A DNA stretch of 64,000 nt from Nothophaeocryptopus gaeumannii (taxonomy: Eukaryota > Ascomycota > Dothideomycetes > Mycosphaerellales > Mycosphaerellaceae), in NCBI GenBank assembly GCA_031771865.1, contig JASISA010000025.1, positions 62,001-126,000 of the forward strand, in the 5' to 3' direction. Within the stretch, counting starts at the first letter, position 1, and every line of letters starts with the position of its first letter. The notes beneath the pieces are model-generated. The model ran no database searches. It had not been told where the DNA came from and saw only the letters and a program-made list of their open reading frames with translations. The translations under genes and the position numbers were made by a program. This document shows positions 20,700 through 30,434 of the stretch, in pieces.

Positions 20700-21966
20700 A
20701 CTCGGTATCCTGCTCTCCCTCCACGGATCTCGTCTCAGCAGCAGCACCAATAGCGAAGCTGGGTAGGCGATCATCGGACGAATGACGAAATGTTTAAAGA
20801 CTCTTCAAGGGGACGTAATGTGTACAGTTGAACCATCGATCATAGACTGGGCTTTTTCCTTTTGGATACGGGAGTGGGTGTTGTTGGGTCAGATTCTTGG
20901 GAACCGATAATCGTTGCATATTGGTGGCGAGGCCTGCCTGAGACAAGCCAGGCATTTGGGCGGTTATCTTTTTCACTTTGATTAAGCAACTTCTTTCGAC
21001 AGCCAGGAAGCTCGCGAGCAAGGATCGGGGCTTGTTCATTTTTGGGTTGGATACACAAGAGATGGGACAGGAAAGGAAGATCTGGAAAACGATGCAGATC
21101 ACATTGGGAGGCACAAGGACAAAAATCAGACACAATGATATCGGGGTTTTCCACTTCCGCAGCAAAGTTATGGTAATCTGTAACTATCTAGTTTTTGAAT
21201 ATTACGATTGGGGCTTCAAAGCCTCTCGCTTCAGGACATCATTTGTCTATTCGATCGAGATGTATCGTGTGCTTTCAGGACAAGAAAGTCACCATCCGCT
21301 AATTAAGTATCTCCGTCAAACCATGCCTCTCCACTACACTATTTGGTCTCGTGCACCTCATCAGCCTCCTCATACCAGCCCTCGCAGATTTCGGTTCTCC
21401 TTCGCGTAGCCAAGGAGCAGGGCTCAAGCGAAGAGTTAACTCCAAATCCCAATCACATCCTCCTCTCAACCTCCGACAATGAACAGTCCCTTGCAACGCC
21501 TACCCCTCTCCTCTTCCCCATGGTCTGCATTACTCCTGAGGGAGGACCTACCGATAACAATATTGAGATTTGAAGGCGACGTCAACGATAGGATGAGGAG
21601 AGGGGGTGCGGGTGCGGGGGATGTGGTTGATACGGAGCAGGGGAGGGAGGGGGGAGGTTGGAGTTGCAAGGGGTGAGGGGGTGGGGGTGGTGGTACGGCG
21701 AGGGAAGGGGAAGGGGAAGGGGAGGAGGGGATGGTGGAGGAGGGTTGGCTGAGAGTGAAGTCTGGGTGTGGGTAAATGGAGCTTAGGGTTAGACGTCGCC
21801 ACTGGTTGAAATTGGCGGGTTGAGGTGGTGGTGACTGGCGGTCAGCGTGCAGAGCGATGGTGAATATGAGATTGAATGGCATTTCGGACAATTTCTGGAG
21901 ACTTCAAGACTAATTGGATATCGAACGCTGGACTTGTGCTCTTTACTGGATTTTTGATTGACTGTG
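20700..21966. other. Intergenic with a purine-rich tract
   Basis: No gene is supported. At about 21590-21765 the plus strand is strongly G-rich (runs of GGGG, GGGAGGGGGGAGG and GGGGAAGGGGAAGGGG). Its complement gives a minus-strand frame of 141 codons (21891-21466) rich in Pro and Ser, best explained by the base bias. The copia element begins at 21967. Confidence 0.5.
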
Positions 21967-22104
21967 TGTTAAAGGAGCAGTACTGAGCCCACGTGCACAC
22001 GCTAGTGCAGGAGATCAAAAAGGGTCTCTAGGCGCAGGTTGTACTTAGACTTCAATAACACACTTACTCTTTCTTGCTGCCACTGCGTTCGACATATTTC
22101 AACA
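21967..22104 (+). repeat. 5' LTR of the copia element
   Basis: 138 bp, beginning TGTTAAAGGAGC and ending ATTTCAACA. It differs from the 3' LTR by one C/G substitution near position 27 (GAGCCCACG against GAGCGCACG). It is preceded by target duplication CTGTG. No obvious TATA box; transcription probably starts within it. Confidence 0.95.
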
Positions 22105-22116
22105 GGTTATGAGCCC
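22105..22116 (+). other. Primer-binding site, initiator tRNA-Met anticodon loop type
   Basis: GGTTATGAGCCC starts at the first base after the 5' LTR. It is the reverse complement of GGGCTCATAACC, the anticodon stem-loop sequence of eukaryotic initiator tRNA-Met (CAU anticodon inside). This indicates priming by an internally cleaved half-tRNA, as known for Drosophila copia, rather than by the tRNA 3' end. Confidence 0.75.
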
Positions 22117-22561
22117 GGCTCTGCGCTCTAATCTATGACCGTGTCGCATATATCCAATCTTTTATAAGATGCAACACTACGAGACTGCGATAAGAATCTC
22201 GATGCCATAGGCGACACGGCCCTGAGCGATTTCTGCCTTTTCGACGCACTCGAAACCATCACCAATCGAAAGAGCAACATCAATTCTGTGCTCCCTCTAT
22301 CTAACTCTCTGCCTCGGCTGTTTCCTGGGAGGGAACCAGAAAAAGGGTCCAGGGATTGCAGATCCTAACAGCTTCAAAAAATGATGCCCAATCCGACGAC
22401 CTTTTGCAAGTTTTTGAAAGCATAGCTAACCATCTTGTAGCAGGATCCCCAACGACTCCCAAGGCAGCTTGAGGACACCGCCAGCTGAACACTGAACCTC
22501 TGAGTCATGTTCTTTGTTGGGCAGCATAGTCACCTGAAACAACTCTCCATATATATTCGGC

Positions 22562-22747
22562 GCTGAGCAACAACAATCAGAGCGTTCTGGATTAGCCAAC
22601 AACAGCCAAAGCGAAATGCAGGCGTTGGGCTACAATGATCGGAGCCTTCCAGATCAGCCAACTATAGCCAAAGCAAAATGCAGATGTTGGGCTACAATGA
22701 TCGGAGCGTTCCAGATCAGCCAATAACAGCCAAAGCGAACAGTAGGG
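22562..22747 (+). repeat. Tandem 62-bp repeats in the retrotransposon leader
   Basis: Three units of 62 bp start at 22562, 22624 and 22686, each running from GCTGAGCAAC or GTTGGGCTAC through TCAGCCAA and AGCCAAAGCG to ATGCAG. A partial fourth unit (ACAACAGCCAAAGCGAACTG then GCTGAGCAACGATG) reappears at about 22795-22838 after a short GGGCGAGC-type duplication. They lie between the primer-binding site and gag in the untranslated leader, where packaging or enhancer sites often sit in retroelements. Units 2 and 3 are most alike. Confidence 0.85.
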
Positions 22748-22856
22748 CGAGCGGTAGGGCGAGCAAGCTAGGGTATCCTATCTTTGCCGTAACCACAACA
22801 GCCAAAGCGAACTGCAGACGCTGAGCAACGATGGTTGGAATGTTTTTCTATCTATT

Positions 22857-23834
22857 ATGGCTTCCACCAAAGAAGATACTATCGAGCTGCTCACCGACCC
22901 CGAGCAATGGCCTGTTTGGATCAAGAAGATCACTAACAAGCTCCTCATCAAGGGATACAATCACGTGTTGCAAGCCAAGCCAACCCGCCAGATCGGTGAT
23001 GAGGAAGCTGCATTGGCAAAACGTGTCGACAAGTGGACTGAAGACCGCATCAAAGCCTATGCTGAGGTTGACAACGTCTGCGGCGACATAGCCAGCAGCA
23101 AGCTGGACCTCGCTAAGAAAGACGACAAGACAGTGCAACAGACACTCGAAGATCTCAAGACCCATTTCAAGGGCAACACGACTAACATCTACCGTCGTGC
23201 AAAGGCAAAGTTGCTCCAGATCAGCATTGCAGATTTCGACAACAACCCTAGCAAGCTCGGGCAAGAAATTAAGAAGCTGTGGGACGACATCAAGAGACTC
23301 AGCTCGACTGGCGACGCTGCATCAGTAAATGAATCCGACCCAGGAGCCCTTTGTTGTCGACTGTTTTTGATTGCACTTGGCGAATCGTACCAGCCCTTCA
23401 TTGTGGCCTACTTCCTCCAGCATTCCTTACTGGTGGAAGAGGGCAAGACAAAAGCCACTTTGGTCGAAGCTATTGCGGCAGCATCAAACTTCAAACCAGT
23501 CGGATCGACCGAGGTCTTTTACAACAGTCACCGCAACAACAACCCCAACAAAGATAGCTATAGCGGCGACAAGCCTCGATGGCCAGAGTGCCCACATTGC
23601 AAGAAGCATCACAATCCAAAGGTCTGCTGGTTCAAGGATCCACACAAGGCACCACCGTGGTTTCCAAAGCAAGGCAACAGGAAGCGTCAGCGTGCGGACA
23701 GCGAAGAAGATGACCAAGGCATTAGCGTGATGGGCATGCAAAGAACGCAGAAGAGGCTCCTTTGGACAAACACGCCCCTTCGCACGCCTCATCTGACTGG
23801 GCACCAATGCCTAGGTACAACATGGCCGCTGTGA
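22857..23834 (+). CDS. Copia Gag-like protein
   Basis: 325 residues in one open frame, so gag appears intact. The N-terminal two thirds is the helical capsid-like UBN2/retrotransposon-gag region (PEQWPVWIKKITNKLLIKGY to about residue 200). A zinc-knuckle-like CPHCKKHHNPKVC lies near residue 245; its spacing (CX2CX3HX4C) is one residue shorter than the standard CCHC box. A basic stretch (GNRKRQRADSEEDD) follows. The frame runs past the start of the protease frame, and the last 30 residues are probably out-of-frame read-on. Confidence 0.85.
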   Translation: MASTKEDTIELLTDPEQWPVWIKKITNKLLIKGYNHVLQAKPTRQIGDEEAALAKRVDKWTEDRIKAYAEVDNVCGDIASSKLDLAKKDDKTVQQTLEDLKTHFKGNTTNIYRRAKAKLLQISIADFDNNPSKLGQEIKKLWDDIKRLSSTGDAASVNESDPGALCCRLFLIALGESYQPFIVAYFLQHSLLVEEGKTKATLVEAIAAASNFKPVGSTEVFYNSHRNNNPNKDSYSGDKPRWPECPHCKKHHNPKVCWFKDPHKAPPWFPKQGNRKRQRADSEEDDQGISVMGMQRTQKRLLWTNTPLRTPHLTGHQCLGTTWPL

Positions 23835-26800
23835 CAGACCCACACAACCTGTACAACGTATGGATCCTCGACTCAGGCGCAAACGGCCACCTTATCGGCA
23901 GAAAGGATGTGTTTATTGACCTCAAACCTGTCATTGGATCTACCTCGCGTGGCATTGGCGGCACTGAAATTACACCAATCAGTATTGGCACCATACAGCT
24001 ACTTTGCAGGGTTCACGGCGGCAAGACACGCCTGCTTAGGGTTCCTGATGTTCACTACGCTCCAAATGTTGGCGCTAATCTGCTCTCTCGGCAGGCTCTG
24101 GGACAGCATTGATGGCATCCGGAAGAAGCCAAGTGGCCTCGCTATTGTCCAGGGCAAATACGAGTTCTCAGCGACATACAAGAGTGGCCTGCTGGCCCTT
24201 GATATCTGACTAGCCGACGATCTCGACGCCTACACCGCCTACAGTACAAAGTCGCGGCTATGGCATGAACGGATGGGCCATTTGAGCGACGACAGCCTTA
24301 ACAAGCTGTTTGACATGGTAGATGGCATGCACCACTTCAAGCCGGATGGCGACTGTCGCTGTAAAGGCTGTGTTAAGGGCAGGATGAAGTCAAGACCGCA
24401 CCGGGGTCAGATACGTCAGGGCCACCACACGAACGATGTTATCCACTCAGATATCGCTGGCCCAGTGGATCCTCCAGGCTTCGATGGATCACGCTATTTC
24501 ATCACTGTTTTGGACGGCTATGACCACTGCGCAGAGGTCGTGCCACTACGACAGCGCTCTGAAGGACCTAGCACGCTGATCAACTATATGCTCCGTAATG
24601 TCCGGCCAGAGCTGCCCTTCCGGCACATTCACTTCGACAGGGCCGGTGAGAACCGATCAAACGAGCTGGCAGCATTTGCCTACGACCACGGCATTATCCT
24701 TGAATACACGGACACAGAGCAACATCAAGCTAACGGATATGCTGAGGTCCTCAACAACAAACTCGAGGATCGACTAATGCCAACAATGCTAACAGCTGGC
24801 CTGGATCCGAGATACTGGCCTCAGGTGTTGCAGTTTGGCATTGCCTACCTCCGTGACCGCTCTCCACATGCCCGACTGGACTGCACGCCGTATGAGAAGC
24901 GTACAGGCCTGCGCCCAAACCTTGCCAACGTCCGCAAGATTGGCAGTGTTGCTACCATGTTGAAGCCGTCAGCAAAGCGGAAGCGGCATGTTGTTGCTCA
25001 AGCCAAGACAGAAGACGCACAGTTGCTCGGTTTCAAAAGCAACTCTACTTACATTGTCACGACTGGCTCCACTAGCTGGACGGAACGTACGAATCTCGTG
25101 TTTAGCGAACAGTGTGGCCCTGCGCCACCTACAAAAGAACCTGAGACTGCCGAGTCAGGGGGGCACGATATCGAGACTCAGACAGTCTCAGACACAGAGA
25201 GCGAGGATACAACAACGCCAGCTCCTCCGGACCCTCCAAGACAACAACAGCGCCGCCTGTATGACTGGCAACCCGTCACGCCTGAAGAAGAGCAACAACC
25301 CCATGACCTTGGCGCAAGACTGGACGAGAGCCATATTATCGAAGGAAAGCGACTACGCAAGACCAAGCAATTCCACATGGTATTCCATGCAGTTATGGCA
25401 TTCAATCTCGCAAACCAGTACGCCGACTGGATCCTCAATGAGCCACGCACTATCGAAGAAGCTCAGGCAAGGTTTGACTGGTTCAAATGGAACAAAGCGA
25501 CTGATGCCGAGTACGAATCATTGCGCAAGAACAAGACTTGGCGACTGAAGAAACGCTCGCTGATTAATGGAAAGATACTCAAAGGGAAGTGGGTCTTTAA
25601 GATCAAACTCAACGCCGATGGATCAATCAACAAGTAAAGGCCCGCTGGGTAGTACGTGGATTCGAGCAACAAGAGGGCAGTGACTACAACGAGGTCTTTG
25701 CACCAACCGTGAAGCCTATGAGCTACAAGATTTTGTTTGCTCTATCGGCTGCACGAGGATGGCGAATTGATCAAATGGACGTCAACACAGCTTTCCTTTA
25801 CGGCAATATTGACGAAGAAGTGTACGTCGAACAACCCACGGCTCCGAAGAAGGCGACGACATGGTCTGCTCGCTTTGAAGGCGTTATATGGTCTCAAGCA
25901 ATCACCTCGGATCTGGTACAAGACGCTGTCTGAGTTCCTTGTTTCCATCGGTTTCACTGCGCTGGCTTCCGACATGGCAGTGTTTGTCGGGAGTACCATT
26001 GTGGCAGTCTATGTAGACGACTTGCTCGTTATTGGACCGGATGATGCTCAAATCGAGGAAACCAAAGGTGCCCTGAGCAGGCGGTTCAATATGACTGATC
26101 TCGGGCCCTGCTACTCTTATCTTGGCATGACACACGGGTTCTGGAGTGATGGGCGTGTAGGTACAACAGACACGCCTATGATGACTACCAACAAATGGAA
26201 CCTGCACCAGACGGCTGCAAGCACCTGATGAACTACGCCAGCGATATCAAAGCGCTGTTGGATCGCTGATGTACGCTATGCTTGGAACGAGGCCAGACAT
26301 CGCCTACGCAGTCTCGGTTGTGAGCCGTTTTTCAGCAAATCAACTGAGGAACACTGGACAGCAGTTAAGCGAATTATGCGGTACCTCGGAGCACGATAGA
26401 TTACGAGCTAGTCTTCAACGACCACTTTGGCAAGCTCACTGGGTTCACCGATGCCAGCTGGGGTGACGACGCATCAAAAGATCAACATCAGGCTATCTGT
26501 TCAGTATCGGCAGTGCCGTGATATCTTGGCAATCAAAGCGTCAGCCAACGGTGGCATTGTCAACCTGTGAAGCCGAGCTTGTCGGACAGACACAAGCGGC
26601 TAAGGAAGCGATATGGCTGCAAGACTTACTCCGAGAGCTTGGGCACGAACAGCTTGGCGCCACTGTGATCTATGGTGACAATGCCGGAGCAGTGGCACTC
26701 AGCCGAAACCCTCGATATCACAGACAGCCGTACAAAACATATCGGCATTCAGCACGCCTGGCAACGCGAGAAGGTTGACGAGGGCGTCATTGACGTTCAG

Positions 26801-26908
26801 TGGATTGAGACCAAGAAGCAGACAGCAGATGGTCTAACCAAACCCCTACCAAAAGAGGCATTCGCTGGGTTCAGACATTCACTTGGGCTAAGAAAGGCTA
26901 CCATGTGA
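23762..26908 (+). pseudogene. Copia Pol (protease, integrase, RT, RNase H), frameshifted
   Basis: Protease is in frame 2 with WILDSGANGHL (23870 region) and stops at 24112. A stop at 24208 is followed by the integrase frame, which is open to 25637: the LWHERMGHLS pre-integrase block, the H-H-C-C zinc box ending CRCKGCVKGR, and the core HSDIAGPVDPPGFDGSRYF. The second core Asp sits in HFDRAGEN rather than the usual SDNGGEF. Reverse transcriptase begins in the same frame (KGKWVFKIKLNADGS), shifts at 25637 (RWVVRGFEQQEG), shifts again near 25885 (LYGLKQSPRIWY, AVYVDDLLVIGPDD) and breaks at 26228. RNase H is split between frames at about 26740 (ALSTCEAELV, then TKPLPKEAFAGF). A gag-pro shift could be programmed; the others are damage. 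Confidence 0.9.
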
Positions 26909-27078
26909 TCAGACGTTCGAAGCCTACTATTGGCCAGTAGTGGACGCGCAGCAACATCCAAGATGGAAAGGGCAGAAGCGCATGGTCCAGCAGCGGTCAG
27001 TTGGGGAAAGGACGACGGTCGAGGTAAGAGCCTGAGGCAACAAGAGAAGTCATTCATTTACAAGCCGGTATGCCGAGC

Positions 27079-27087
27079 GAGGGGGGA
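27079..27087 (+). other. Polypurine tract
   Basis: GAGGGGGGA lies directly upstream of the 3' LTR, the expected plus-strand primer site. Confidence 0.7.
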
Positions 27088-27225
27088 TGTTAAAGGAGCA
27101 GTACTGAGCGCACGTGCACACGCTAGTGCAGGAGATCAAAAAGGGTCTCTAGGCGCAGGTTGTACTTAGACTTCAATAACACACTTACTCTTTCTTGCTG
27201 CCACTGCGTTCGACATATTTCAACA
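27088..27225 (+). repeat. 3' LTR of the copia element
   Basis: 138 bp, beginning TGTTAAAGG and ending CAACA, with one visible difference from the 5' LTR. It is followed by the target duplication CTGTG. Confidence 0.95.
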
Positions 27226-27423
27226 CTGTGAAAATCAGGCCACATGTAAGTTCGATAAGGTGGGGATTGAGGCCCATTCGAACACAGCCTGTCCAGTCCA
27301 ACATCAATTGAGCAGAGTGCGGTCGATTGGTCTAAGGCGTACATCGGAACAGTCTTTCGCAATTTGTAACAGATCTTTCAATTTGTACAGTCTAGATACA
27401 ACGAGTTCGCCTCGATCCAATGC

Positions 27424-28602
27424 TCACGCCCAAGCTCCAATCAAGCTCATGCAAAACGCTCCCAGAAACACAAACGACATGGCGATGATACGCTTGTTCC
27501 CTCTCAAGGTCCTCCAGCTATCATCACTCAAGAAGTCCTCCGAGAGCAAATCGATCAGACTCGTGTACGTCAAAAGCCCGGCCGAGATGGCATTCACCGT
27601 ACCCACCATAATCAGCCCAGTCTTCGAATCAAGATCATACAGATCCCTCGTCCCAATACCAATCGCCATTCCAAGCGGTGTAGTACAGCCATATGCCAAA
27701 GCCATGAGCCACGGCTGTAGGGCTTTCGACTTCCAACCCACTGCCACGATTCGGGAACCAAGTGCCAAGCCTTCAAACGTCTGGTGGAAGGCGATGGCAA
27801 TGAGCAAGATGACCTGTTCGCTGCCCACTGCTACGGCGAGCGCCATGCCGATGAAGATGCTGTGCAGCAGAATGCCGCTTTCGAGAAGCATACACTGGTT
27901 CACGAGCTTTCGGCGTTGCAGCTCCGCTTCTTTCTGCATCGTGAGGGCAAGGCTGTCGTCGCTAAGCCTGCGCTCTGCCGTCTCTTGAGTGGCTTTGAGT
28001 TCCGCTGCGGATCCAGTAAGTTCCAGTACATCACCAAAAGGCTTCGCTTGGTATCCGCAAAGATGCTTCATCGTGTGATTGGACCTTCCTGATCGGGTCC
28101 TGCCAAATTGTGGGGTGCTCTGCGCGGGTGTAACGCTGTCGGATTCCGCAGATGGGTGCCTCGACAACGTCGGCCTTACGTTTGGCGTAGGAAGTGCGGG
28201 CTCTGCGTTCTCATCCGGGTTCATTTGCTCAATTCCAGAACAAAGACTTCGACCTGGACTGAAGATCATGTCCGCAATCATGATGAGGAGCACTGCAGCG
28301 AGCGAGATGGCTCCTGCGAAAGCCGGGTATTGCTCATTGAAGAAGGGCGGAAGACACGGATCGGTCAGCGAGATCAAAGCTGTTGGAAACAGGTGTACAA
28401 AAGCCGTTGCGATCAAGACACCAGTGCCGAAGTGCCTGAAGACAAAGTGTGCTTTTGCTGGGATGTGCAGCTGTGGTATTCTCAGAGCCAAAATCGGTAA
28501 TGCGCATGCTCCGGCAGATACACCAAAGATGATGAAGAGGGCGCCGACGTGGAGGGGAAGGTTGTAGTTCTCCTTTCGAGTGCCTGATCCACAAGTGGAC
28601 AT
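27424..28602 (-). CDS. ZIP-family metal transporter
   Basis: This is a plasma-membrane or organelle importer of zinc or related divalent metals (Zrt-like). It is a single exon of 392 residues, a usual length. Eight membrane segments can be placed: three in the N-terminal third (about residues 15-40, 55-78 and 93-115), a long cytosolic loop (120-225), then five more. The loop is Ser/Pro-rich and has few histidines, unlike typical zinc-sensing loops. The signature helices are present: GILLHSIFIGMALAVA (HS...G) and IAFHQTFEGLALGSRI (HQxFEG), which form the metal site. The copia element lies about 200 bp downstream of its 3' end and does not disrupt it. Confidence 0.93.
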   Translation of the reverse strand: MSTCGSGTRKENYNLPLHVGALFIIFGVSAGACALPILALRIPQLHIPAKAHFVFRHFGTGVLIATAFVHLFPTALISLTDPCLPPFFNEQYPAFAGAISLAAVLLIMIADMIFSPGRSLCSGIEQMNPDENAEPALPTPNVRPTLSRHPSAESDSVTPAQSTPQFGRTRSGRSNHTMKHLCGYQAKPFGDVLELTGSAAELKATQETAERRLSDDSLALTMQKEAELQRRKLVNQCMLLESGILLHSIFIGMALAVAVGSEQVILLIAIAFHQTFEGLALGSRIVAVGWKSKALQPWLMALAYGCTTPLGMAIGIGTRDLYDLDSKTGLIMVGTVNAISAGLLTYTSLIDLLSEDFLSDDSWRTLRGNKRIIAMSFVFLGAFCMSLIGAWA

Positions 28603-29755
28603 GGCGGCTGCTGTTCTCCTGATATTCGAGCTCTGGCTTTGGAATACTCGCTAGCTGTCGCTACCACGACTTTTCTCTGCTTCTTGTAGACCTTGAGTTG
28701 TTGCGACTGCTCACGCAAAGACTGGAGTCTGACCTGCCCTTGAAGGTGATCGAGGGTGATTCTATGCAAGAGAGTAGCAGCAAAAATGCAAAGAACGATT
28801 CAGGATTCTCCAGACCATTATGGTGATCGCCTCGCAAAGCATGTTGGGCGTCAGTCTTAGCCTGCAGCGGTCTGCTTGGCCCCACGTTTCTGACGGCTGA
28901 TGTCGGGGCCAGGATCGTGGGAGTTGGCTGTGGATTGGATGCTCATACTATTTGTGCCGTGTGTGCAGAACAGGAGTTCTTCGATCGCACCGCAAGCTAC
29001 CGCTCCTGGATTGAATTCACGCAAAAGTTGGCCTCGACTGAAGGCTCATCCGCCGACTGTATCGCGATGTGAGGATATGCGCGTCGGTCTACACCGAAGA
29101 AAGGACTTCGAGATTCGGCGGGGAGATGATGCTGGACGGAGCTTATGGTCTTCATGTCGTCTGTCTGCCATCAGTGTATGTTGCTGTTTCTGAGTGCTCG
29201 CTTCCGTGAAAGAACGAAGGAGTTACAGGCTTGGCAGCCGCAACAGTGGAAGACCTTGGTACCAACAGCTTTCTCAAGACCGTATGTTGCTTGTTACTGG
29301 ATAAGCTAACGTTGCTGTGCGATTTGCGAAGATAGATGCCAGATGTCGCGAAGAAGGTGTGGGTATCTCACACCGAAGACAAGTCGCACTTCTCCAGCCT
29401 ACCATGTCGTGCTACTCTCAACGTTCACTATCGAAGTCGGGAAGGACAAGTAAGGCAGTGCACACGAAGACTGAGCTACGTCGTGCTGTCAAACATGACA
29501 GGCCGTCGAGTAGCGCATAGCACAGCAGTGTACTGGTGTAGATCCAGCCCTGGATGTTGTGGTTGAGGGAGAGGAGATCGCCGAGGGCTCACTACTGGGC
29601 AAGGCCACCCATTTGCCTCAGGCTTGAGTCTAAGAATAGCTGCTCAATCTACGCTTTTCGAGCACGTGCAAAGACTTGGCCTCAGCCTCAGACGCCAGCT
29701 CCTATCTCCTCTCTCAACATTGTCTTCCTTGGGACAAGTACAACCTCCATACCAT
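28603..29755. other. No gene supported
   Basis: Plus-strand fragments such as EFFDRTASYRSWIEFTQKL (about 28974) and RFGGEMMLDGAYGLHVVCLP (about 29108), with a GT-type donor after the second, look coding. I cannot assemble them into a gene. They may be a decayed gene. Confidence 0.3.
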
Positions 29756-30022
29756 ATGCCAGCAAACAACGTAACCGTCCGCCGTCACTACCGCGATGCC
29801 AACAATGTGCCTGTCACAGTCGAACGCGACTTTGTCCTCGTCCTCAGTGTGTGCGAGTCTAGTAGCACGCGTTTCGCGGAGCAAGAGCAAGAGCAGAGAC
29901 CATCTGAAGAACTTGCCCTGTTCATCCATCAATACCAATTCCGTGAGCAGGATCTCCATCTGGACATCCGTCTCGGAGAATTCATGGCAACTAAGCAATA
30001 TGGGATACGCTTGAACAATTGA
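29756..30022 (+). CDS. Possible small hypothetical protein
   Basis: 88 codons from ATG at 29756, acidic and Glu/Gln-rich in the middle (FAEQEQEQRPSEELALF). The frame is open 44 codons further upstream. No domain, signal peptide or homology is recognised. Weak call. Confidence 0.2.
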   Translation: MPANNVTVRRHYRDANNVPVTVERDFVLVLSVCESSSTRFAEQEQEQRPSEELALFIHQYQFREQDLHLDIRLGEFMATKQYGIRLNN

Positions 30023-30434
30023 CTGATCATCCTACCGACCTCACGCATTTGCATGGCGGCTCAGCTGGTCGCGCTAACCAAACACAGAGCACTGCCTTGG
30101 GACGCCTTACCCGCACTGTGCAGTGATCTTTGGGACGATTCAATCAATTCGCTTTCCATGTGTCTAGCGCTGCGCACCCGAAGGCTACTACCAACTGCTA
30201 ATCCTTCGTGCTGTCCATCGGGCATTCCATCCGTCATGTTTTGCAGGTCGGGCACAGCTATACTGGTCCAAGGCGTGCAGCCGCCACATATATCCATAAG
30301 GGAGCGGGTTTTCATATAAGTGCCAGCTCGCTGCCAGCGGGAAGGTTGGTAACCCTCTCCCACTCAAGCGACTGAATTCGAACAGTGTTGTCCTCAGCCA
30401 TTTTCTGTCTCCTTTCGTCTGTCTTTTCGACAAG

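Larger units (their letters stand above)
21967..27225 (+). mobile_element. Full-length Ty1/copia LTR retrotransposon, coding region broken
   Basis: The element is 5259 bp. It has two 138-bp LTRs that start TG, end CA and differ at one position I can see. It is flanked by a perfect 5-bp duplication (CTGTG at 21962-21966 and 27226-27230). Internal order is primer-binding site, 62-bp leader repeats, gag, protease, integrase, reverse transcriptase with YVDD, then RNase H: the copia order. Near-identical LTRs and an intact duplication mean recent insertion. Coding is nevertheless broken by at least five frame changes and several stops after gag, so this copy cannot supply its own enzymes and was probably moved by enzymes from another copy. 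Confidence 0.95.

Noticed and set aside
21466..21891. Minus-strand frame of 141 codons
   Set aside because: Almost entirely Pro/Ser from a G-rich tract; composition alone explains the openness.
23762..24112. Programmed -1 frameshift between copia gag and protease as the only break
   Set aside because: It may well be programmed, but the further shifts in integrase, reverse transcriptase and RNase H cannot be, so the element is still defective.
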